From JADLHS01 sp964539515 (GTDB taxonomy: Bacteria; Verrucomicrobiota; Verrucomicrobiia; Limisphaerales; JADLHS01): a stretch of DNA of 64,000 nucleotides. The notes beneath the pieces are model-generated. The model did not search any database and had not been told where the DNA came from. It saw nothing but the letters and a program-made list of their open reading frames with translations. Both the position numbers and the translations under genes were made by a program. The first letter of the stretch is position 1; each line of letters starts with the position of its first letter. Location: contig CAZIJO010000003.1 in the NCBI GenBank assembly GCA_964539515.1, forward strand, positions 21,883-85,882, in the 5' to 3' direction. Positions 31,734 through 41,574 of the stretch are shown in pieces.

Positions 31734-32810
31734 ATGAAAACGACAAACTTACTGATAATTGCGGCGGGCGCGGTGCTCGCTGTCACCAGCGCGCAGGCGC
31801 AGGTGGAAATCAACATCTCCGGCGCGGTGGCCTTTCGTGATACGTCCTATCGTGCCATCCGGGCGCTCTATGGAGCAAATCTCGCGTCGGAGAATAACCT
31901 CACCCCGCCGCCCTCTTCACTAAAGGTGACGTGGACGGGGCAGATCACGAACTTGTTCGGCAATCAAACTGTCACCATCCGCACGTTCTACAACGGGGCC
32001 AACGCCGGCATCCAGGACCTGGTGCAGAATCGTAACGTCAACTACCTGGCGTCTTCGACCCCGGGAGGCACCTCCACGGTGAATCTCCAGTCGGACCTGG
32101 CGTATTCCTCGGTATTCCAGGCATCCACGCCATATACCTCGCCCGCCCTGGAAGATGTGCGCTTTGGTCTCACGCCGGTCTTTTTCGTCAAGAGCACCAG
32201 TGCTCCGGCGGGATTGACCAACATCACCGTGCAACAATTCCGCACGCTGGCAGCCAACGGTTCCGTTCCCGGTTGGTTTCTGACCGGCAACACCAATGAT
32301 ACCGCACCCATCTACTACGTCAGCCGCGACCCGAGTGCTGGTCAGCGGACGATCATCGAACGCGAACAGGGATTCTACGGCAACGCGATCTTCTACAACT
32401 GGAACCCTGCTACGACCCAGTTCGATCCTGATCCCACCGGGCGCACGTCCACGCAGATTCGCGACCTGCTGAACATCTCCGGCCCGGCAGTCAGTTATTT
32501 GACCGGAGTGGACGCGGTGAACGTCAATGGCGGGGCCAATATCCTGGCTTTGAATGGCTTTCGGCCGGTGTTGAATCCTTACAACTCCGTCAGCAACAAT
32601 CACGCGCCGGTCATCAACGGCCAATACACGCAGTGGGGCTATGAGCACATCTTCATTCGGACCACCGCATCGGCCAACCTCCGCAACTTCCGTAATGCGC
32701 TGATTGCGAAGATTGATGAGGACCTGCAAACCTCCGCTTACTCAATTCCGCTGAGTCGCGCCCGGGTCGAGCGCTCGGCGCAAGGTGGCCCGGTCTCGCC
32801 CCTTGATTAA
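31734..32810 (+). CDS. Periplasmic protein with PstS-like features
   Basis: 358 residues. A signal peptide ends at AQA-QVE (about 22). The mature start VEINISGAVAFRDTSYRAIR and the later VSRDPSAGQRTIIEREQGFY recall the oxyanion-binding loops of PstS-type phosphate-binding proteins (the ISGA/TAF and RD-x-SG-T-R elements). The resemblance is limited, and the length and the Asn-rich middle are unusual. It may bind an oxyanion or a substrate delivered by the following secretion system. A strong hairpin lies between it and the TpsB gene. Confidence 0.65.
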   Translation: MKTTNLLIIAAGAVLAVTSAQAQVEINISGAVAFRDTSYRAIRALYGANLASENNLTPPPSSLKVTWTGQITNLFGNQTVTIRTFYNGANAGIQDLVQNRNVNYLASSTPGGTSTVNLQSDLAYSSVFQASTPYTSPALEDVRFGLTPVFFVKSTSAPAGLTNITVQQFRTLAANGSVPGWFLTGNTNDTAPIYYVSRDPSAGQRTIIEREQGFYGNAIFYNWNPATTQFDPDPTGRTSTQIRDLLNISGPAVSYLTGVDAVNVNGGANILALNGFRPVLNPYNSVSNNHAPVINGQYTQWGYEHIFIRTTASANLRNFRNALIAKIDEDLQTSAYSIPLSRARVERSAQGGPVSPLD

Positions 32811-32825
32811 GTAATACTCGTTGCC

Positions 32826-32854
32826 GCCGGCGCGGGTCCCTGGCCCGCGCCGGC
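32826..32854 (+). terminator. Strong GC hairpin between the PstS-like gene and the TpsB gene
   Basis: GCCGGCGCGGG (32826-32836) and CCCGCGCCGGC (32844-32854) form a perfect 11-base-pair stem with a 7-base loop. No T-run follows, so it may be a Rho-type or mRNA-stabilising end, or an attenuator limiting TpsB/TpsA expression. Confidence 0.5.
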
Positions 32855-32876
32855 TTCTGCCCGAGCGACCATACGA

Positions 32877-35375
32877 ATGGAGCCATCTTCAAGATTCAAT
32901 CGAATGCCGGGTCTGCAAACCGGAGTTCTGATTATGACCGCCCTGCTCATCGCCGCCCGCTTCAGCGGAACAATGGCGCTGGCGCAGTCCACCAATGCGC
33001 CGATCGTTCCCAGCTATCAGGTCGCGCGCTATGAACTCGATAGTCCGGTGCTCACTCCGGCGGACGTGGAACGGTTGACGGCCGACGCAACCGGTGATGC
33101 CGTGACCGTGGCGGAAATCCGGCGCGCCCTGAACCGATTGCAAACCGCCTTGCGCGAGCGCGGCTATCGACAGGCGGCATTGACGTTGCCACAGCAAGCG
33201 CTCACCAATGGCGTGGTGCGCGTGCGGGTGTGGGAAGGTCCGGCGCCGGGCCAGGCCGCGCCGGCGGCGACCCCGCCGGTGGAACTGCCGGCGTTGGCTG
33301 CGCCGGCCTACGACATCCGCCACTTTGAAATTCACGGCAACACCAAGCTTTCGCCGGAGGCGATCGACCGCATTCTCGGTCCGGCGGCCGGGCCGTCGGC
33401 CAATCTTGATGCGTTGCGCGAAGCGCTGGTGAAACTGCGTGACGCTTACCGCGAGCGCCGCCTGCCGCTGGCCACGGTCACCGTTCCGGAACAATTGCTG
33501 ACCGATGGCACGATTGTCATCCAGGTGAACGAGGGTTGGGATCCCGAGGCGGAAGCGCTCGCCAAAGCACAAACCGTGACGCCAACCAATGTTCCAGCCA
33601 CTCCCCCCGAGCGCACGTTTGAGGTGCGTCGTTATGAAGTGCTGGGCAACACGTTGCTCGCCCCGGCTGCAATTGATGCCATCGTCACCAATGGCGTTGG
33701 CACGAACGTCACGTTCACGCAGGTGCGGAAGGTTCTCGGGGATCTGCAACTCGCCTATCGCGAGCGCGGTTTTGCCAGCGCCAGCGTAGCGCTGCCGCCC
33801 CAGCAACTCACCAACGCCACCATCAAAATCCAAGTCACCGAAGGCGTGCTCGTGGATGCGCGCGTGACCGGCAATCGCTATTTCAGTTCCAACAACGTCA
33901 TGCGCGCTTTGCCGTCGGTGGCCAACGCGCTCATCTGGAAGGACGAGGTAATCAACAGTCGCGTGTTGCAGCGTGAACTGGACCTCGCGAATCAGAACCG
34001 GGACCGGCAGATTTATCCGGTCCTCAATCCCGGCCCCGACCCGGGCACGACCGCCTTGGATTTGCGGGTGAAGGACCGCTTGCCCTTGCACGGGCGATTG
34101 GAGCTCAACAATCAATCGACCCCCGGCACGCCGGACTGGCGGCTCAACGCCTCTGCTAATTACAACAACCTCTGGCAACGGGAGCACGCTGTTGGCATTT
34201 TCTATGGATTCACCCCCGAGGAGTTCAAAGTCCCGCAGCCAGACCCGGATTACTTTTTCAACCGGCCGCTCGTGGCGAACTTCGGCGCTTATTACCGCAT
34301 TCCGTTTGGCGAGCCGCAATCGGTGCAGGAGATCATCAGCGGCAACCGCAACTTTGGCTTTGACGAGGCGACCAAGCAGTTCCGCCTGCCGCCACCGGGC
34401 AGCCGGCCGGACCTGACATTCTCCGTCAGTGGTTCTTCCAGCGACACTGGTGTCAATTACGGCCCGACCACCGTGGTTTCCCAGACGCCGTTGCTGACGA
34501 TTCTCTCCCGGGACAGCGGCCAGGATTTGAACTTAAATCAAAGCGCTGGCTACAACCTCAATCTGCCGCGCGCTTTGAGTGACACCCGCCGCCTCAACTT
34601 CTCCCTCGGCATGGACTGGAAGCGCAGCGAGAAGGAGAGTTACAACACGAACAACTTTCTGATCATTACCGTCATCACCAATTCCCAAGGGTCGCAGATT
34701 ATTACCAGCGAGGTGTCGTCGCCACAGCCCCCGCGCAAGACCGAGGTCAACTATCTGCCGCTTAACTTCGGGTTCAGTTTCGCGGATGCAAGTCCGAAAG
34801 CCACCTTGTTTGCCAGCGTGGTCTTGAGCGCCAATTTTCTGGGCAACGACTCTGATTTTGTTGCCGCCTCGTACACCCCTGAAGCGCAGGCGGAATATGC
34901 GAAGGCCGTCTTTGCGCTGAGCTACGATCGCAAAGTGTTCAACGACTGGTCGCTGTTGTGGCGACTCAATGGGCAGGCGGCGACGGGACCGTTGATCAAC
35001 AACGAACAATTTGCCGTCGGCGGCATCAACAGCGTGCGGGGCTATTATGAGGGCGATGAGTACGGAGACGTCGGTTGGTTTACCAGTGCGGAGCTGCGCA
35101 CGCCATACCTTGCCACTGAAGCCGGAGTGGTGGATGGCTTCACGCCGGTTTGGTTGCGGGGTTCGATATTTCTCGACGCCGGCCAGCCGATCTATCTCGA
35201 CGATGTTCCTTGGGTCGCGCCGGACCGCTTTCTCTGGAGCACGGGTTTTGGCCTCTCAGCAAACATCAACAACCACTTTGACGCGAAAGTTGCAGTCGGT
35301 TGGCCGCTGGCCGACTCCGCCAACACCCAGGCTTATCAACCGCGCGTGCTCTTCTCATTGGGAGGACAGTTTTGA
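32877..35375 (+). CDS. Two-partner secretion transporter (TpsB, ShlB/FhaC family) with three POTRA repeats
   Basis: 832 residues. A signal peptide (about 1-38) is followed by three homologous POTRA-like repeats at about 44-118, 143-218 and 247-322. Each runs from a Y-x-[V/I]-R-[Y/H/R]-[Y/F]-E motif to a closing QVxEG-type strand (RVRVWEG, VIQVNEG, IKIQVTEG). Proline-rich linkers separate them. An Omp85-type ShlB barrel follows (325-832) with the L6 motif VRGY in GGINSVRGYYEGDEYG near 720. Standard TpsB proteins have two POTRA domains. The stop is immediately followed by the tpsA start, so the partner is clear. Confidence 0.88.
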   Translation: MEPSSRFNRMPGLQTGVLIMTALLIAARFSGTMALAQSTNAPIVPSYQVARYELDSPVLTPADVERLTADATGDAVTVAEIRRALNRLQTALRERGYRQAALTLPQQALTNGVVRVRVWEGPAPGQAAPAATPPVELPALAAPAYDIRHFEIHGNTKLSPEAIDRILGPAAGPSANLDALREALVKLRDAYRERRLPLATVTVPEQLLTDGTIVIQVNEGWDPEAEALAKAQTVTPTNVPATPPERTFEVRRYEVLGNTLLAPAAIDAIVTNGVGTNVTFTQVRKVLGDLQLAYRERGFASASVALPPQQLTNATIKIQVTEGVLVDARVTGNRYFSSNNVMRALPSVANALIWKDEVINSRVLQRELDLANQNRDRQIYPVLNPGPDPGTTALDLRVKDRLPLHGRLELNNQSTPGTPDWRLNASANYNNLWQREHAVGIFYGFTPEEFKVPQPDPDYFFNRPLVANFGAYYRIPFGEPQSVQEIISGNRNFGFDEATKQFRLPPPGSRPDLTFSVSGSSSDTGVNYGPTTVVSQTPLLTILSRDSGQDLNLNQSAGYNLNLPRALSDTRRLNFSLGMDWKRSEKESYNTNNFLIITVITNSQGSQIITSEVSSPQPPRKTEVNYLPLNFGFSFADASPKATLFASVVLSANFLGNDSDFVAASYTPEAQAEYAKAVFALSYDRKVFNDWSLLWRLNGQAATGPLINNEQFAVGGINSVRGYYEGDEYGDVGWFTSAELRTPYLATEAGVVDGFTPVWLRGSIFLDAGQPIYLDDVPWVAPDRFLWSTGFGLSANINNHFDAKVAVGWPLADSANTQAYQPRVLFSLGGQF

Positions 35376-38300
35376 ATGAAGACTATTGAGCCAAAAAATT
35401 TGAAGGACGCTCGCCCTCACCCCGTCCCTCTCCCTCGGGGAGAGGGAGGGCCAATCAGCGTCAACGAAAGCTCCGGTCGTCTTGGTTGCATCCGCCGCCA
35501 AATAATTCGTCAAGGTGGGTCTCATCAGCAAACTGGTGATGTTTCAAATGGCAAGACGCGGCGAGAATTTCTCCCTCTCCTGGGGGAGAGGGCCGGGGTA
35601 AGGGCGGGTGTTGTCACAAATCTCATACGAGTCTTCTCGGTTACGGTGGCGTTCCTGATCACCACAAACGTGTTGGCCAACCCGAATGGTCTCAGCGTTC
35701 AGAGCGGCAATGCCAGCGTCACTGTCAACGGCAACCAATACCACATCACGGCGTCGCACAATGCCATCCTCAACTGGCAGTCCTTCAACATCGCTGCGGG
35801 CGAAACCACCCGTTTCATTCAACCCTCGGCATCCTCCGTTGTTTGGAATCGCATCCACGACGCCAGTCCATCGCAAATTTACGGCAATCTTGCCGCCAAC
35901 GGGGTAGTGGTGTTGATGAACCAGAACGGCTTTTACTTCGGGCCGAATTCGTTCGTGAGCGCGGCGGGGCTGATTGTTTCCACCGCGCCGTTTGTGCCGG
36001 CGGAAAGTGGCGGCGGATTGTTCTGGCAATTCACCGGTCCAGCACCTGGGGCAAGCATCATCAACTACGGTCAGTTTAGCGTGGGGCAGGGCGGCTCAGC
36101 GTTTCTGATTGCCGAAACCATCGAGAATCACGGTAGTATCACCGCGCCCGGCGGCAGCATCGGCCTGATCGCCGGACAGGAAATCTTGCTGAGTGAACGG
36201 CCCGATGGGCGCGGCTTGAGCGCTTCGGTCACGCTGCCCACGGGGGCGGTCAACAACTCCGGCGATCTGATTGCGGATGCCGGCACGATTGCCCTGAACG
36301 CGCGTGTGGTGAACCAGCATGGATTGGTGCAGGCCAACTCGATTCGCGAGCGCAACGGCATCATCGAATTGATTGCCTCGGATTCGCTCACCCTCGGGCA
36401 AGACTCCATTGTTTCTGCCAGTGGAGATTCGGTTGGTGTGAGCGCCGGCGGCGCGATTGTCATCAAGTCCGCCGGCACATTCGCGGACGAGACTGGTTCT
36501 CAGATTGAAGTCCGGGGTGGGTCGCTGGGCGGTGACGGAGGCTTCGCGGAAGTCTCCGCGCCGCTCATGGATTCCATCGAGTCGCAAATTGATGGCCGTG
36601 CGGCTGTCGGTTATCGCGGCGGACGATTGCTGATTGATCCGCAGGACATCGTGATCGGTTTCAGCGGTGGCACCCTTGGTTCGGGCACGGTAGGAGCGAA
36701 TGATCCGCCCGTCCCCGGCACGCTCAACCTCGACGTGAACTCGTCGTTCCTGGGCTTCTCTCAAATTATACTGCAAGCCACGCGCAACATCACCCTGGCA
36801 TCGGGGGTCACCTGGGATCTCGTCGCCAGTACCGGCCTCAGCGAACCCGGCAGCCTCTTGAAACTTGAGGCCGGCAACAACATCACGCTTTCCAGCGGCG
36901 CGAGCATTCTCGCCGGTGAGAACTGGTCGGTGACTTTGCAGGCCGGGCGTGACTTTTCACTGGCGGACTCAGTGATTGCCGGCACCGGCAACATTCTGTT
37001 CTCGGGGACAGGTTCGTTGCAGGCGCAAAATGGAAACATCAGTTTGCTGGCGGGCAACAACCTCAGCGTGGGCAGCGGCCACGTGCGGACAATTGGCGGC
37101 GGCCGCATCAGTGCCCATGCGGTGGGCGGCAGCATCAACACCGGCACGAAGGCGAACGGTTTTATCTTTGTGCCCACCGGTTCGGGCTACAACGTGAGCG
37201 CCGACCTCGGCGGCATCAGCACGGCCAGCGGTGGCGATGTGTCGCTGACGGCCGGATTGGATGTGTTGAGCTATCTTCCGATCGCGGGCGGGGTGCAAAC
37301 TGACGCCGGCAGCGGCGCTTTCGGTGCGGCCCCTGGCAACGTGACCATTACTGCCGGTCGGGATGTTGGCGGGCATTTTGTCGTGCGCAATGGTGTGGGC
37401 AGTATCACTGCCGGCCGCAACGCCGGCCTCGCCACGCGTCTGCTTGCGCTGAGTCTGGTGAGCGGTGGCTGGACGGTCAACGCCGCCAACGACATTCTGC
37501 TGCAGGAGGTGCGCAATCCGAACGGGGTGTTCAACAATCTCGGATCGAGCACCTCGCCCAATCGGCATCGCTTCGACTACGCCGCCAATGCCTACACGAT
37601 CTTGAACGGCGGTCACTCCGTGCAATTGCGCGGGACGGCGCTGCCGCGTTATCTCGACGTCTTTTCGCAAGGCATTCCGGCGATTTATCCCGGGCTGCTT
37701 GAAATCACCGCCGGTGCGGGCGGTGTGGTCCTTGGCAACGATGTCATTCTGTTTCCCGCGCCCAACGGCAACCTCAGCATCGCCACCACGGACGGCGGTT
37801 CGCTCTTTGGCACGCGCGCCGGCGATCTCACCCAGCTGGTCTTTTCCGACAGTGGCAAGACGCAGTATCGGGCATTCGGTGATTTCGGGATCGCGGATCG
37901 CTCGGGCAACCTGCTGCACCTGAACGACCCGGTGCCGGTCACACTGGACATTGCGGGCGACATGGACGGCATTCTGCTGGGCGTGCCCAAACGCGCGGAG
38001 ATCAGCATTGGCGGCAACATGGTCAACAGCCGGTTCGACGGGCAGAATCTTCGCGCCACGGATGAAACCCGCATCACGGTTGCGGGCAACATCATCAATC
38101 GAAACGAATTCACGACGGTCGCCAGTCCGCAGCCGAATTTCCGGTTGTTCGATCCGCTGCTTGATTTGATTTATCCGCCGCTGACCGGTGGCGCTGCCGG
38201 TGTTCAAAACCAGTTCATCTACAATCCGACGACTGGTGAGCTGACGTTCCAGGGCCGCATGACGGGCGAACAGTTGCAGGCGTTGCTGAATCTGACCGTG

Positions 38301-39632
38301 CGGGCCTTCGATGCCGATGGGATTCCGTTGTATCAACCAAACGGTGAACCGGTCACCGTGACGGCGGAATTCGCGAGTGCCGCCGTGCTTCAGCAACTTT
38401 ACAACAACAGCCAGGACGTGCCGCTCAACCCCGACACCGGTTATCGTATCGGCGGCGGTGGCAGATTCACCCTCCGGGCCAACAACCTCGACCTGGGCGC
38501 GACGGTTGGCATCGTGTCCCAGGGCCCGCGCGCCAATGCCCGACTGGCAAACCTTTTCACGGAGGGCGCGGACATCAATGTATTCCTGACCGGCAACCTC
38601 GACATGTTTTCCACCAAGATTGCGTCGCTGAATGGCGGTGAGATCAATGTATATGCGGACGGCCATGTCAGCGTCGGTTCGCGCACCTTCACGACGAGTG
38701 GCCAGGCGGCCCGCGGCATTTTTACGGTGGACGAGAGCGACATCACCGTCATCGCGCGTGGCGACATCAACGTGAACGGCTCGCGCATTGCGGCCTACGA
38801 CGGCGGCCATGTGCTGGTGCGGTCGCTGGAAGGGGATGTGGACGCGGGCACGGGCGGGGGAGGCGCGGCGACCGTGGAGAAGATTTACGTGGACCCGGTC
38901 ACCCGGGCCATTCAGACTTACGCACCGACGATACCCGGCAGCGGCATTCTGGCGACCACCTTTCCGCCATCGCAGGATTCTGCATTTCCCCGTTCGCTCA
39001 ACACTGTGGGGGACATTGTCGTCGAAACGCCCCAAGGCAACATCATCGCGAGTTCGGGCGGCATTGTGCAGATCCCGCTCAACGGCGTGGGCAGCAGCCT
39101 CGGCACGGTCACGCTGCGCGCGGGAACGCAGGATGAGCGCGGCAATGTGATTTATCGCGGCAACATTGACGCGAGCGGTTCGGGCGTCATTGGCAGCACG
39201 GTGAAGTTGGAAGCGAGTGGCGACATCAAGGGGTTGGTCTTTGCGCGGGACAACCTGGACATTGAGGCCAATCAGAGCGTGAACGTAACCGCCCTGGCCG
39301 TGGGCAGCGCCAACGTCAGCGCCGGTGACACCATCTCGGGAACGATCATTGGCGTCGGCAGTGTCAACGCCAGCGGGTCGAGCGTGGATGCGTCGCTGCT
39401 GTCCCAGAACGTGACCGCCAGCGGCGACGTGACTTCTTCGCAGGTTGGCTTTGCCCAGGCCAACGTGGCGGCAACCACCAGCCAGGGTTTGCAGTCGGAC
39501 GACAGCGCGAAAGAAGCTGCCGCCGGTGAAAAGCAGGACGAGGAAGACGAGTTGAAGAAGAATCGTCCCGGCCCGCGTATCGCCAAAACCACCGGCCGCG
39601 TCACGGTGATTCTGCCCGAGAAAAAATCCTGA
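35376..39632 (+). CDS. Two-partner secretion exoprotein (TpsA) with filamentous haemagglutinin N-terminal domain
   Basis: 1418 residues. A leader of about 110 residues ends in a hydrophobic signal (VVTNLIRVFSVTVAFLITTNV, cleaved near LA-NPNG). The TPS domain follows at about 108-250 (NAILNWQSFNIAAGETTRF, NQNGFYFGPNSFVSAAGLIV), then a long glycine- and asparagine-rich parallel beta-helix to about 1370 and a charged tail (GEKQDEEDELKKN). ATG 35376 abuts the TpsB stop. The leader contains palindromic repeat DNA read in frame, so either the leader tolerates it or a downstream non-ATG start is used. It would be exported by the adjacent TpsB as a surface adhesin or binding filament. Confidence 0.87.
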   Translation: MKTIEPKNLKDARPHPVPLPRGEGGPISVNESSGRLGCIRRQIIRQGGSHQQTGDVSNGKTRREFLPLLGERAGVRAGVVTNLIRVFSVTVAFLITTNVLANPNGLSVQSGNASVTVNGNQYHITASHNAILNWQSFNIAAGETTRFIQPSASSVVWNRIHDASPSQIYGNLAANGVVVLMNQNGFYFGPNSFVSAAGLIVSTAPFVPAESGGGLFWQFTGPAPGASIINYGQFSVGQGGSAFLIAETIENHGSITAPGGSIGLIAGQEILLSERPDGRGLSASVTLPTGAVNNSGDLIADAGTIALNARVVNQHGLVQANSIRERNGIIELIASDSLTLGQDSIVSASGDSVGVSAGGAIVIKSAGTFADETGSQIEVRGGSLGGDGGFAEVSAPLMDSIESQIDGRAAVGYRGGRLLIDPQDIVIGFSGGTLGSGTVGANDPPVPGTLNLDVNSSFLGFSQIILQATRNITLASGVTWDLVASTGLSEPGSLLKLEAGNNITLSSGASILAGENWSVTLQAGRDFSLADSVIAGTGNILFSGTGSLQAQNGNISLLAGNNLSVGSGHVRTIGGGRISAHAVGGSINTGTKANGFIFVPTGSGYNVSADLGGISTASGGDVSLTAGLDVLSYLPIAGGVQTDAGSGAFGAAPGNVTITAGRDVGGHFVVRNGVGSITAGRNAGLATRLLALSLVSGGWTVNAANDILLQEVRNPNGVFNNLGSSTSPNRHRFDYAANAYTILNGGHSVQLRGTALPRYLDVFSQGIPAIYPGLLEITAGAGGVVLGNDVILFPAPNGNLSIATTDGGSLFGTRAGDLTQLVFSDSGKTQYRAFGDFGIADRSGNLLHLNDPVPVTLDIAGDMDGILLGVPKRAEISIGGNMVNSRFDGQNLRATDETRITVAGNIINRNEFTTVASPQPNFRLFDPLLDLIYPPLTGGAAGVQNQFIYNPTTGELTFQGRMTGEQLQALLNLTVRAFDADGIPLYQPNGEPVTVTAEFASAAVLQQLYNNSQDVPLNPDTGYRIGGGGRFTLRANNLDLGATVGIVSQGPRANARLANLFTEGADINVFLTGNLDMFSTKIASLNGGEINVYADGHVSVGSRTFTTSGQAARGIFTVDESDITVIARGDINVNGSRIAAYDGGHVLVRSLEGDVDAGTGGGGAATVEKIYVDPVTRAIQTYAPTIPGSGILATTFPPSQDSAFPRSLNTVGDIVVETPQGNIIASSGGIVQIPLNGVGSSLGTVTLRAGTQDERGNVIYRGNIDASGSGVIGSTVKLEASGDIKGLVFARDNLDIEANQSVNVTALAVGSANVSAGDTISGTIIGVGSVNASGSSVDASLLSQNVTASGDVTSSQVGFAQANVAATTSQGLQSDDSAKEAAAGEKQDEEDELKKNRPGPRIAKTTGRVTVILPEKKS
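35411..35612. repeat. Inverted pair of palindromic repeats in the tpsA leader
   Basis: Two hairpin units face each other. The first (35425-35447) has TCCCTCTCCC paired with GGGAGAGGGA around TCG. The second (35573-35592) has CCCTCTCC paired with GGAGAGGG. Flanks also match in inverted order (CCCTCACCCCG against CGGGGTAAGGG). The roughly 200-base unit is in frame with tpsA and resembles a REP doublet or miniature element. Confidence 0.7.
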
Positions 39633-39663
39633 GCCACTACCGCAATCCATTTCCAAAACCTCT

Positions 39664-40476
39664 ATGCTAACCGAAACCCTCCTCACTCCCATGTTCGCCT
39701 CGGGCGCGCTCCAGTTCGCGTTCGAAAAAGCCACGCTCGAAGGCAAGCTCACCATCGGCGCGCTCGTCATCGTGTCGCTGTTCAGTTGGTCGGTCATTAT
39801 TACCAAAATCCTCCAACTCTGGCGCGCGAGCCGGGTGTCGAAAAGGTTCTTTGACGCCTATCACGAGACGCGCGACCCGCTGGAGTTGCAGCGCAAGGGG
39901 CTGAAGTTCGATGGCGCGCCGGCTTACGAATTGTACGAGGCCGGGCAAAAGGAACTTCAGTTCCAAATCACGAAACATCCCGTGGTCGTGAAGGGCGAGG
40001 CCAGGATTACCCAGGCCAGTTTTGATTCGGTGCGGGTCTCACTGGAAGAAGCCGCGATGCACGAGGCGCTCGCGCTGGAGAAGGGGATGATTGTGCTGTC
40101 CACGGCCGTGGCGGGCGGGCCGTTCATTGGTTTGCTCGGCACTGTCTGGGGCGTCATGGAGACTTTCTCCGGCATCGCGAAGGCAAATTCCGCCAGCCTC
40201 ACTGCTATGGCACCCGGTGTCGCGGGCGCGTTGATTGCCACGGTCATTGGCCTGCTGGTCGCGATTCCCGCGATGTTCGCCTACAACTTCATGGTGACGC
40301 GGATTCGCGCGTTCACACAGGAACTGGACGCGTTTGCCATCCGGTTCGCCACGCAGATCGAACACACCTACGTGGACGCGCGGCCCATCGGCGAGGAGGT
40401 TTCCGAAGCCATCACCCGCGCCATTCGCAAGGAGGGCTATGATGCCAACACCGTCATTCAGGCGGCGCATATATGA
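39664..40476 (+). CDS. exbB: MotA/TolQ/ExbB proton-channel family protein
   Basis: 270 residues with three membrane helices: about 33-50, 140-162 and 180-205. The family core is AGGPFIGLLGTVWGVMETFS followed by APGVAGALIATVIGLLVAIP, including the glycine/threonine channel motif. With ExbD it forms the proton-driven motor that energises TonB. It is the first gene of an ExbB-ExbD-TonB-ExbD set; the next start overlaps its stop (ATGA). It lies 31 bases after the TpsA gene. Confidence 0.92.
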   Translation: MLTETLLTPMFASGALQFAFEKATLEGKLTIGALVIVSLFSWSVIITKILQLWRASRVSKRFFDAYHETRDPLELQRKGLKFDGAPAYELYEAGQKELQFQITKHPVVVKGEARITQASFDSVRVSLEEAAMHEALALEKGMIVLSTAVAGGPFIGLLGTVWGVMETFSGIAKANSASLTAMAPGVAGALIATVIGLLVAIPAMFAYNFMVTRIRAFTQELDAFAIRFATQIEHTYVDARPIGEEVSEAITRAIRKEGYDANTVIQAAHI

Positions 40477-40886
40477 GAAAGTGCTCCAAGAGCTTGCATC
40501 AGTCGCTGACGGAGCTGAATATCACTCCGTTGCTCGATCTCGCGTTCGTGTTGCTGGTGATTTTCATCATCACCACAACCCCCATTGTGAACGATCTGGA
40601 TTTGAACCTGCCGACGGCATCGAAGAAGCAAAAGGATTCACCGCCCAAAGCGAACTACGTGACGGTGGACGCGGCGGGCACGATTCACCTGAACAAGCAG
40701 CAGGTCACACTCGAAGGATTGCTCTCGGAACTCATCCAGTTGCGCGTGGACGACCCGGATTTGAGTGTCATTGTCCGCGGTGACAGCAAGACGAAGTACC
40801 GGCACATCGTGACCGTGATGGATGCCCTGCAACAGGCCAACGTCGTGAAAGTGGATCTGGCCACCGAGCCGAACGGAAAGAACTGA
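40473..40886 (+). CDS. exbD: ExbD/TolR biopolymer transport protein, copy 1
   Basis: 137 residues: a short cytoplasmic N-terminus, one helix containing the conserved proton-carrying aspartate (ELNITPLLDLAFVLLVIFII, about 13-32) and a periplasmic domain (YVTVDAAGTIHLNKQQVTLE near 63). It overlaps exbB by four bases and is followed four bases later by the TonB-like gene. Confidence 0.92.
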   Translation: MRKCSKSLHQSLTELNITPLLDLAFVLLVIFIITTTPIVNDLDLNLPTASKKQKDSPPKANYVTVDAAGTIHLNKQQVTLEGLLSELIQLRVDDPDLSVIVRGDSKTKYRHIVTVMDALQQANVVKVDLATEPNGKN

Positions 40887-40890
40887 GCAA

Positions 40891-41574
40891 ATGGCGGATC
40901 GTCGAAAAGAGCAACGCGCGTCGCGATTGAGTGTCGTGATTTCCCTGGGGTTCCACGCCGTCATCATTGGTGGCTTGGTGTTCATCGCGGCCCGCGAGGG
41001 TATGCTTGGCAAGGAACTCAAAAAGATTGCCGTGACGATGGTGCCAAAGGAAAAGCCGCCGGAGGAAAAGCCCAAGGAAAAAGAACCGGAACCCAAGCCG
41101 CCCGTGGAAGAACCAAAACCGGAGCAAACCAAGCCGGTGGAAACCGCGCCCCAAATTGCCAAGCCCACCGCCACACCCCCGCCGGCCGCCTCCGTGGCCG
41201 TCCCGGCCGCCGCTCCCGCGCCGACTGCTTTGCCGGCGTTCGCTTTCGAGGGCGGCAAGCAAGTTGAGACTACGGCCGACCCTGATTTGATCTACAAAGG
41301 ATTTGTCGAATACACGCTGCGCTCCCGCTGGAGCCGGCCCGAGGGAATTGATGACGCCAAATTCGTCGCCGAGGTGGAATTGGCGTTAGACAGCTCAGGA
41401 CGCGTGCAGGGGACAACCTGGAAGAAAGGTTCCGGAAATTCGGCTTGGGATGCCTCCGTGAGGAGGGTGTTGGCAGCGACGGCCAACATCGGCCGTCCGC
41501 CGCCGAAGGGCTTTCCCGCGCAAGTGCTCGTCCGGTTTGATGTGCAGACCGTTGAGGAGATCGGAATCGAATGA
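40891..41574 (+). CDS. tonB: TonB-like energy transducer
   Basis: 227 residues with the TonB layout: N-terminal helix about 14-34 (LSVVISLGFHAVIIGGLVFI, with the conserved Ser and His), a Pro-Lys-Glu linker (about 52-85, KEKPPEEKPKEKEPEPKPPV) and a C-terminal TonB/TolA-like domain (130-225: VEYTLRSRWSRPEGIDDAKF, LDSSGRVQGTTWKKGSGNSA). It spans the periplasm to energise an outer-membrane partner. No TonB-dependent receptor is encoded in the window, which leaves its client unknown. Confidence 0.88.
   Translation: MADRRKEQRASRLSVVISLGFHAVIIGGLVFIAAREGMLGKELKKIAVTMVPKEKPPEEKPKEKEPEPKPPVEEPKPEQTKPVETAPQIAKPTATPPPAASVAVPAAAPAPTALPAFAFEGGKQVETTADPDLIYKGFVEYTLRSRWSRPEGIDDAKFVAEVELALDSSGRVQGTTWKKGSGNSAWDASVRRVLAATANIGRPPPKGFPAQVLVRFDVQTVEEIGIE

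Noticed and set aside
36969..39806. A 945-codon minus-strand open frame opposite the tpsA beta-helix
   Set aside because: Antisense shadow in GC-rich repetitive coding DNA; the plus frame has the TPS domain, signal and operon context.
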